The position numbers and the translations under genes were made by a program. The notes under the pieces were generated by a model. It searched no databases. It was not told the origin of the DNA and saw only the letters and a list, made by a program, of their open reading frames with translations. DNA of 7,873 nucleotides, taken from assembly GCA_014381035.1 (NCBI GenBank), contig JACMIS010000452.1, positions 1 to 7,873 of the forward strand. The letters are read 5' to 3'. This stretch comes from Armatimonadota bacterium. Its GTDB lineage: Bacteria > Armatimonadota > Armatimonadia > Armatimonadales > Armatimonadaceae. Below are positions 7,684 to 7,873 of the stretch, piece after piece (position 1 is the first letter of the stretch; each line of letters begins with the position of its first letter).

Positions 7684-7873
7684 CTATGGTGTCGCGGACG
7701 CTTTCGGTCTCGCGGAAGCCCCCGGAGATGGCGATCCCGTTTTGGCAACCATCGGTTTCGCTTCTAATATTTTGATCTCGCTGTCGTAAATAACATACAG
7801 GTTACCGTCTTCGTCCACCGTTAATGCCTCGGGTCGCTCCGCGCTTTTGATCTTGCGGAGGAGCACTCCCTCA
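7684..7873 (-). CDS. 3' end of a beta-propeller-like protein (partial)
   Basis: The frame is open through the right window edge, so the 5' part is missing; the GTG at 7866 is not taken as the start. The visible 60-odd residues contain ERPEALTVDEDGNLYVIYDS followed by EIKILE. This resembles the last blade of NHL/SMP-30 or similar beta-propellers, with the typical 'P..ltvDedGNLYV' strand turn. A low-complexity tail rich in Pro, Ser, Ala and Lys follows (GSPSPGASARPKASATP). The stop TAG at 7684-7686 lies 34 bases before the kinase GTG, so the gene is probably upstream in the same operon. Enzyme or binding function cannot be told from this fragment. Confidence 0.7.
   Translation of the reverse strand, partial: EGVLLRKIKSAERPEALTVDEDGNLYVIYDSEIKILEAKPMVAKTGSPSPGASARPKASATP

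Overview
The window is a bacterial chromosome segment of moderately high GC (my rough impression is the upper fifties in percent; not computed). All protein genes lie on the minus strand. The only genes on the plus strand are two tRNAs, which face a kinase/HEAT gene block convergently. Eukaryote-type Ser/Thr kinase and HEAT-repeat genes, tRNAs without an encoded CCA end, several starts with poor Shine-Dalgarno sequences, and dispersed 'ACAAAGTTCACAAAG'-type intergenic repeats suggest an environmental phylum such as Armatimonadota, Chloroflexota or Planctomycetota. This placement is a guess from style; no taxonomic marker gene is present.

Right block (7873 to 4247, minus strand, read right to left): the 3' end of a beta-propeller-like gene, then a 608-residue membrane-anchored Ser/Thr kinase with intact catalytic motifs and five C-terminal membrane segments, then a 509-residue HEAT-repeat protein with an N-terminal membrane anchor. 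Gaps of 34 and 46 bases suggest one operon, probably a membrane-associated signalling unit.

Middle (3871 to 4230, plus strand): a near-consensus promoter, tRNA-Arg(CCT), tRNA-Ser(CGA), and a perfect 20-bp terminator hairpin shared with the end of the converging HEAT gene.

Left block (3744 to 42, minus strand): a YqcI/YcgG (GntA-like) protein overlaps by 4 bases a DUF1989 protein (urea carboxylase-associated / carboxyguanidine deiminase-like family). Then come a two-membrane-segment protein of unknown function, a LysR-type regulator, a long inverted repeat, and a low-molecular-weight protein tyrosine phosphatase. The GntA-like/DUF1989 pair is the most interesting content. One family includes a guanidino N-hydroxylase and the other includes carboxyguanidine deiminases, so the translationally coupled pair may act on a guanidine-type compound. 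The LysR protein 3' of the pair could regulate it, but this is unproven.

Two different intergenic repeats each supply the last codons and stop of a gene: the inverted repeat at 558-667 for the LysR gene, and the left-edge repeat for the phosphatase gene.
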